Shown piece by piece: positions 36,617 to 39,966 of a DNA stretch of 39,966 nt; positions within the stretch are counted from its first letter, which is position 1, and the number at the start of each line of letters is the position of its first letter. The position numbers were made by a program, and so were the translations under genes. This DNA comes from Pelagophyceae sp. CCMP2097 (lineage: Eukaryota; Sar; Pelagophyceae): assembly GCA_026770575.1 (NCBI GenBank), contig MU657206.1, positions 308,188 to 348,153 of the forward strand, in the 5' to 3' direction. The notes below the pieces were generated by a model. The model saw nothing but the letters and a program-made list of their open reading frames with translations. It was not told where the DNA came from and searched no databases.

Positions 36617-39373
36617 TCAGCACTTTGTTTTCATGAGGTGCGGACGCGTGGCGGCGACGAAGACGGTCTCTTGAGCGCGGCAGCTCGGGCAAGTAGTCGT
36701 CTGGGTAATTTTCGGCGCGTCGCCGACGTCGAGCCCCGTGCCGCGCGACACCGAGGCCCACTCGCGCAGGCAGTCGTCGTGCAGCGCGTGGCCGCAGGCC
36801 AGCTGCGTCACGTCGCCGCCGCCGGCGAGGAGCTCGAGGCAGCAGCAGCATTCCGCGTGGGCGTCTGCCAAGGCATCGTGCCGCGGCCGAACAACCGCCA
36901 CGGGCGCCTCGTCCTCCTCGTCCGAGTCCAGCGCGTCCCATCGCGTCCGCGTCGGCGGCAGTACGACGACGGCCTCATCGACGGGCGGCGCCGCCGGTTC
37001 GGGGGCCGGCGGTCGCTGCATGCGCAGCCTCGAGTTCTCGAACCGCGCCGACGCGAGACCCTCCGGCGCATCCGGCTGCGGCTCGTCGTCGGCCTCAAAG
37101 GGGTCAAAGTGTCTCGTCTGGACTTCGGGCGCGTCGCCAAAGTCGCGCGGGTCGTAGTCCGGGAACGCGGGTTGGCGGCGGGGCGGCGGCGCAATTTCGC
37201 CGGCGAGGTAAGCTGAATACCTCTTCGCTGCCGCGACGAGAGTCGGCGTCGGGGCCTTGAAGTTGGAGTCCTTGACGCGTTCGTTCAAACGCCGCACGCG
37301 GAGGTACTTTGCCCCGGATTCGCCATTCGAGTGGTACTCTGTCGCCGCGAGCCCGTAAAACCCGCACCATTCCGCCACATAATCCGTGTCGCGCTGCGCC
37401 ATGGGCTGCAGATCGAACGCGTCGGCGCGGCCGACGCACGCGGAAGCAAACCTGCGCTCCAGCACTTCCAACTTGGCTTGGCCGAGACCCGTCAACGGCG
37501 CGTCCACTAAAGGTGCCAGGCGCAAATCCTCCTGCGTCGCGCGCGGCGCCACGGCCCAGCGCAGCAGCGTCAGCGGCCAGCGCGTGTCGCCGTCGAAGCG
37601 GTCCTCGACGCCGAGCGCGGATGCCATGGCTGCGAGGCGCGTGTTGCGCGGGGCCTCGACGACGCGCACCACCGGCGGCGGCGGCGCCTCGGCCGCGCGG
37701 CTCCGGATCGCAGTCAGCCGCTCCGCCGCCCAGGCGCCCGCCCACGCCGCCGGCGCCACGCTGGCGGGCAGCCCAGGAAACGCTGCGCCCGCCTGCTGCG
37801 TAGGCGCCACCGCGCGCACCGCGGGCGGCGGCGGCGGCGCGGCGCGCTCCGTGCCGAGCGTGATGTCGGCGCCCATCTCCTCGTAGCGGTCGCCGAGCGT
37901 GGCCCTTTGTCGCGGGGCGCCAAAGAGCGAGCGCATGACCGCGTCCGCCTCGGTGCGGAGCCGGCGCCGCAGCGTCTCGGCAGCGGCGTCGGCGGCGCCG
38001 GCCTTGCTGGAAAACGCGTGCAGCGCGCTGCTGAGGCCCTTGGTGAGGCCGTGGAGCTTCAGGTGCGCGTCGAGGCGGGCGCAGTCGTCTGCGCCCATAG
38101 CTGTCCGCGTCAGAGGGTTGGCAAAGTTGTCCGTCGAAATCAAATAAGCCGCCAGCGCGCGGCCGTCGAAGAGGTGCGAATGGCCGTCCTCGACGAGGTT
38201 GAAGGGTGGCGCGGCGAGGCGCCGCAGGGGCTCCAAAGTGATGGCGTCGACTTCCGAAACCGGCAGCGATTTCCACCACTTGGCAACCTTTGCCGGCGCT
38301 GCAGCGCCGCCCGCAGGGGCAACGGCTCCCTCCGACGCCGCGCCCGGCGTCCACTCGGCGGCCCGCGCCTCGAGGCTCTTGCGCTGCCGGCCCGCGGCCG
38401 ACGGCCGCCGCACCGCGCCGTCGCCTTCGGCCGCCCCGGAGGCCGCGCCGCCGCTCGCCGCCGCAGCAGGCGGCTTCGCCTTCCTCGGCCGCGCCTTCTT
38501 CGGCCGCCGATCCGCGTTGTCAGTCGCGGCGGCTCCGGTGCTCGCCGCTGCCGCCGCACCGCCCTCGGTCGCCACTGCCACCGCCGCGGCGGCAGGAGGC
38601 GCCTTCTTCGGACGCGGCTTGCGCGCCGCACGCGGCGCGGCGCCGTCCGCCTTGGGTTCGCCCGCCTTGGACTCGCCCGCGCCGGGCTCCGCGCAAACGG
38701 CGGCTGCCGGCGCGGCGCCCTTCTTGTCCGGGCGGCGCTTCGGCTTCGCCTCTTCCCGCGGCGCGGGGGCACCGACGGTGGCGTCCGACCGCGGCGCCGC
38801 CGCCGGCGTCGGAGCTTTCACCGCCGGCGCCGGCGCAGCCGCCAGCACTTCCGCCGGCGCAGCCGGTGCTGGCGCAGCCTTCGCCGCCGGCGCAGCCATG
38901 GCCGCCGGCGCCGGCGCCGGTGCAGGTCGAGGCTTTGGGATGGGCAATTCGATGGGTTTCTTCGGCACGATGACGGAGAGGCCCGGCGCGGCCTTTGCTA
39001 GAGGCGGCGCCTCGCGCGGCGCCTCGACGCGCGGCGCGGGCGGCGGCGCGACGGGGGCGGGCGGCGGCGGCGCGACGGGCGCGGGCGCCTTTGGGGCCGG
39101 CGCGGGCGCCTTTACTTCGGGCGTGGTCTGCTTGGCGGCGGATTCCGCTTGGAGTTTCTCGCGGATGGCCTACTCGGCGGCGTCTCGGGCCGCCGCGCGC
39201 GGCGGGCGCCTCTGGCGGCTGCTGACCTTGTAGCGCGCTTTGCATTCCGTGGCGGGCCTGCCGACGAGTTCGGCGACGCGCTTCCAGCGCGCGGCGCCCT
39301 CGAGCGCGCCGCGCGTTTGAGCGAGCGCGCCGTCTATGGAACGCTGCTCCGCCTCTGTCCACCCGCGCGCCAT
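36617..39373 (-). CDS. SANT / U-box-like / R3H-like / RING-H2 protein
   Basis: Possible E3 ubiquitin ligase with a nucleic-acid-binding side. Exons 39373-39227 and 39169-36617 join in frame to 899 residues. Exon 1 is a SANT/Myb repeat (MARGWTEAEQRSIDGALAQ, RWKRVAEL, ATECKARYK), finished by IREKLQAESAAK after the 57-base intron. A long Ala/Pro/Lys-rich region follows (about 60-330). At about 350-425 there is a U-box-like segment: VDAITLEPLRRLAAPPFNL, FDGRALAAYL, NPLTRTAM. At about 607-695 an R3H-like stretch has FDLQPMAQRDTDYVAEWCGF and GLAATEYHS. The C-terminal RING-H2 (about 820-870) shows CCCCLE, LACGHALHDDCLREW and CPSC with all eight ligands. I know of no named family with this full order. 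Domain calls for the middle two are tentative; SANT and RING are firm. Confidence 0.8.
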
Positions 39374-39527
39374 GCTGCTTCGAGTCCAACGGGGATGCGA
39401 GCGCGCCGACGCCGCCCCGCCGAGATGGGATGGCCTCGCCCGATGTACCGCGCCTTGCAGCAAGCACGTCTCTCCGGCCACGTCCTGGCCAATGATCGCT
39501 AAGTCGCTGAAAGATAGAAAGACAAGC

Positions 39528-39537
39528 TACAATTGTA
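39528..39537. promoter_or_regulatory. TACAATTGTA palindrome, copy 4
   Basis: It lies about 155 bases before the SANT-RING ATG and is preceded by AAGC like copies 1 and 5. Confidence 0.4.
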
Positions 39538-39546
39538 AAGAGAAGC

Positions 39547-39556
39547 TACAATTGTA
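39547..39556. promoter_or_regulatory. TACAATTGTA palindrome, copy 5
   Basis: 19 bases from copy 4, start to start; both share an AGAAGCTACAATTGTA-like context, so one may be a local duplicate of the other. Confidence 0.4.
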
Positions 39557-39730
39557 TAATGAAGAAGGAGAAGACTGGTGAATAGTGCACGGCCGAGGCG
39601 GAAGGCCCACGCGACCGTTTTGCATACCGGCCATGGGGGGGCAAGTGCGTTCGTAGGGCGCGATGATGAGCGTTGGCCGCATTGTATCATGATGATCAAT
39701 TAGCTATTCGGCGATTCCTAGGTGTAGTTC

Positions 39731-39793
39731 AGGACCCGAAGGGTCCTTGCCGTTTATTCAACGTCAGTTTACGGCAAGGGCCCTTCGGGTCCT
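39731..39793. repeat. Hairpin core of the inverted repeat
   Basis: Two 23-base arms (39731-39753 and 39771-39793) are reverse complements except for one T/C position, around a 17-base loop (39754-39770). Within each arm GGACCCGAAGGGTCC is itself nearly palindromic. The left end of the window has the same loop with one shortened arm. Confidence 0.85.
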
Positions 39794-39824
39794 TTGATTG
39801 AAGGATTACCAGGGGCAATTATGT

Positions 39825-39875
39825 CTGTCTGTCTGTTTGTCTCTTTGTCTGTCTGTCTGTTTGTCCGTCCGTCGC
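39825..39875. repeat. TGTC-type microsatellite
   Basis: Mirror image of the GACA run at 48-82, with more units and an interrupting CTCT. Confidence 0.8.
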
Positions 39876-39966
39876 CGGGTCCATCCGTGAGGTTCCACCT
39901 TTGGGAAGAAAAAAACAGCAACTCGGCCGATTTAGCGATTGGTGGTTGATGCGATCGCTAAAATTG

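Larger units (their letters stand above)
39374..39730 (-). promoter_or_regulatory. Promoter region of the SANT-RING gene
   Basis: From the ATG at 39373 outward it contains ATCATTGGCC (about 39498-39486 read leftward), TTTCAGCGACTTAG, and two TACAATTGTA palindromes 19 bases apart in an AT-rich island (39500-39580). 39590-39730 has no recognised element. Confidence 0.5.
39731..39912. repeat. Right copy of long inverted repeat
   Basis: Reverse complement of 1-140 with two differences: about 35 extra bases (39785-39820) and a rearranged TGTC/TTGT microsatellite. It continues into CCACCTTTGGGAAGAAAA. The last 54 bases of the window lie beyond the repeat. Confidence 0.85.

Noticed and set aside
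39825..39875. Regular repeats that could suggest a CRISPR array
   Set aside because: They are uninterrupted tetranucleotide repeats with no spacers, in a eukaryotic genome.
1..39966. The whole window as a giant transposon or viral genome bounded by terminal inverted repeats
   Set aside because: No transposase, integrase, polymerase or capsid gene is seen and all genes are housekeeping types; the repeats are kept as a finding only.

Overview
This is nuclear DNA from a compact, very GC-rich eukaryote. Almost every gene is of eukaryotic type: an ISWI remodeller, the splicing factor BUD31, the decapping scavenger DcpS, a PI 4-kinase, CLASP/CAP-Gly and EML-type microtubule proteins and a RAP-domain organelle protein. 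Most genes are cut by short introns (about 45-150 nt), and intergenic gaps are mostly a few hundred bases. Low-complexity Ala/Arg-rich tails, the intron style and the RRM-RAP protein fit a unicellular alga, most likely a stramenopile such as a pelagophyte. That placement is inference; no species marker is present. I see no rRNA, tRNA, CRISPR array, transposase or viral gene.

Layout. 1-676: half of a long inverted repeat, then nothing coding. 677-2242 (-): PDZ-PX protein. 2536-7008 (+): SH3 / coiled-coil / EML-type WD40 protein. 7291-9243 (+): APEX2-like AP endonuclease. 9658-10488 (+): Ala-rich protein with four IQ-like repeats. 11052-14825 (-): ISWI ATPase. 15006-16315 (-): BUD31 with an added C-terminal tail, sharing a short divergent promoter with DcpS at 16531-18088 (+). 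18517-19548 and 20423-21454 (+): tandemly duplicated DEDDy 3'-5' exonucleases. 21750-23684 (+): TOG + CAP-Gly protein. 23928-27560 (-): PI4K-beta-like kinase with an internal PH domain and an N-terminal lipidation motif, divergent from a seven-bladed WD40 gene at 27819-28928 (+). 29128-31533 (-): protein with two cyclic-nucleotide-binding domains. 31760-35311 (+): RRM-RRM-repeat-RAP protein. 35409-36476 (-): DUF1749 alpha/beta hydrolase. 36617-39373 (-): SANT / U-box-like / R3H-like / RING protein. 39374-39966: promoter region and the second half of the inverted repeat.

Exon structures were rebuilt by hand from reading frame, family conservation and splice dinucleotides. For nine genes the proposed exons sum to whole codons with the frame kept across every junction. 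Most donors read GTGCG(C/T); two introns seem to need a GC-AG pair. Themes that recur are RNA processing and decay (BUD31, DcpS, two exonucleases, RAP protein), microtubules (EML-like and TOG-CAP-Gly proteins) and phosphoinositide or cyclic-nucleotide signalling (PX, PI4K, CNBD). These are neighbours, not an operon.

The most unusual items are several multidomain proteins with uncommon architectures, a ten-base palindrome (TACAATTGTA) found five times and only between genes, and a 23-bp-stem hairpin repeat lying inverted at both ends of the window.
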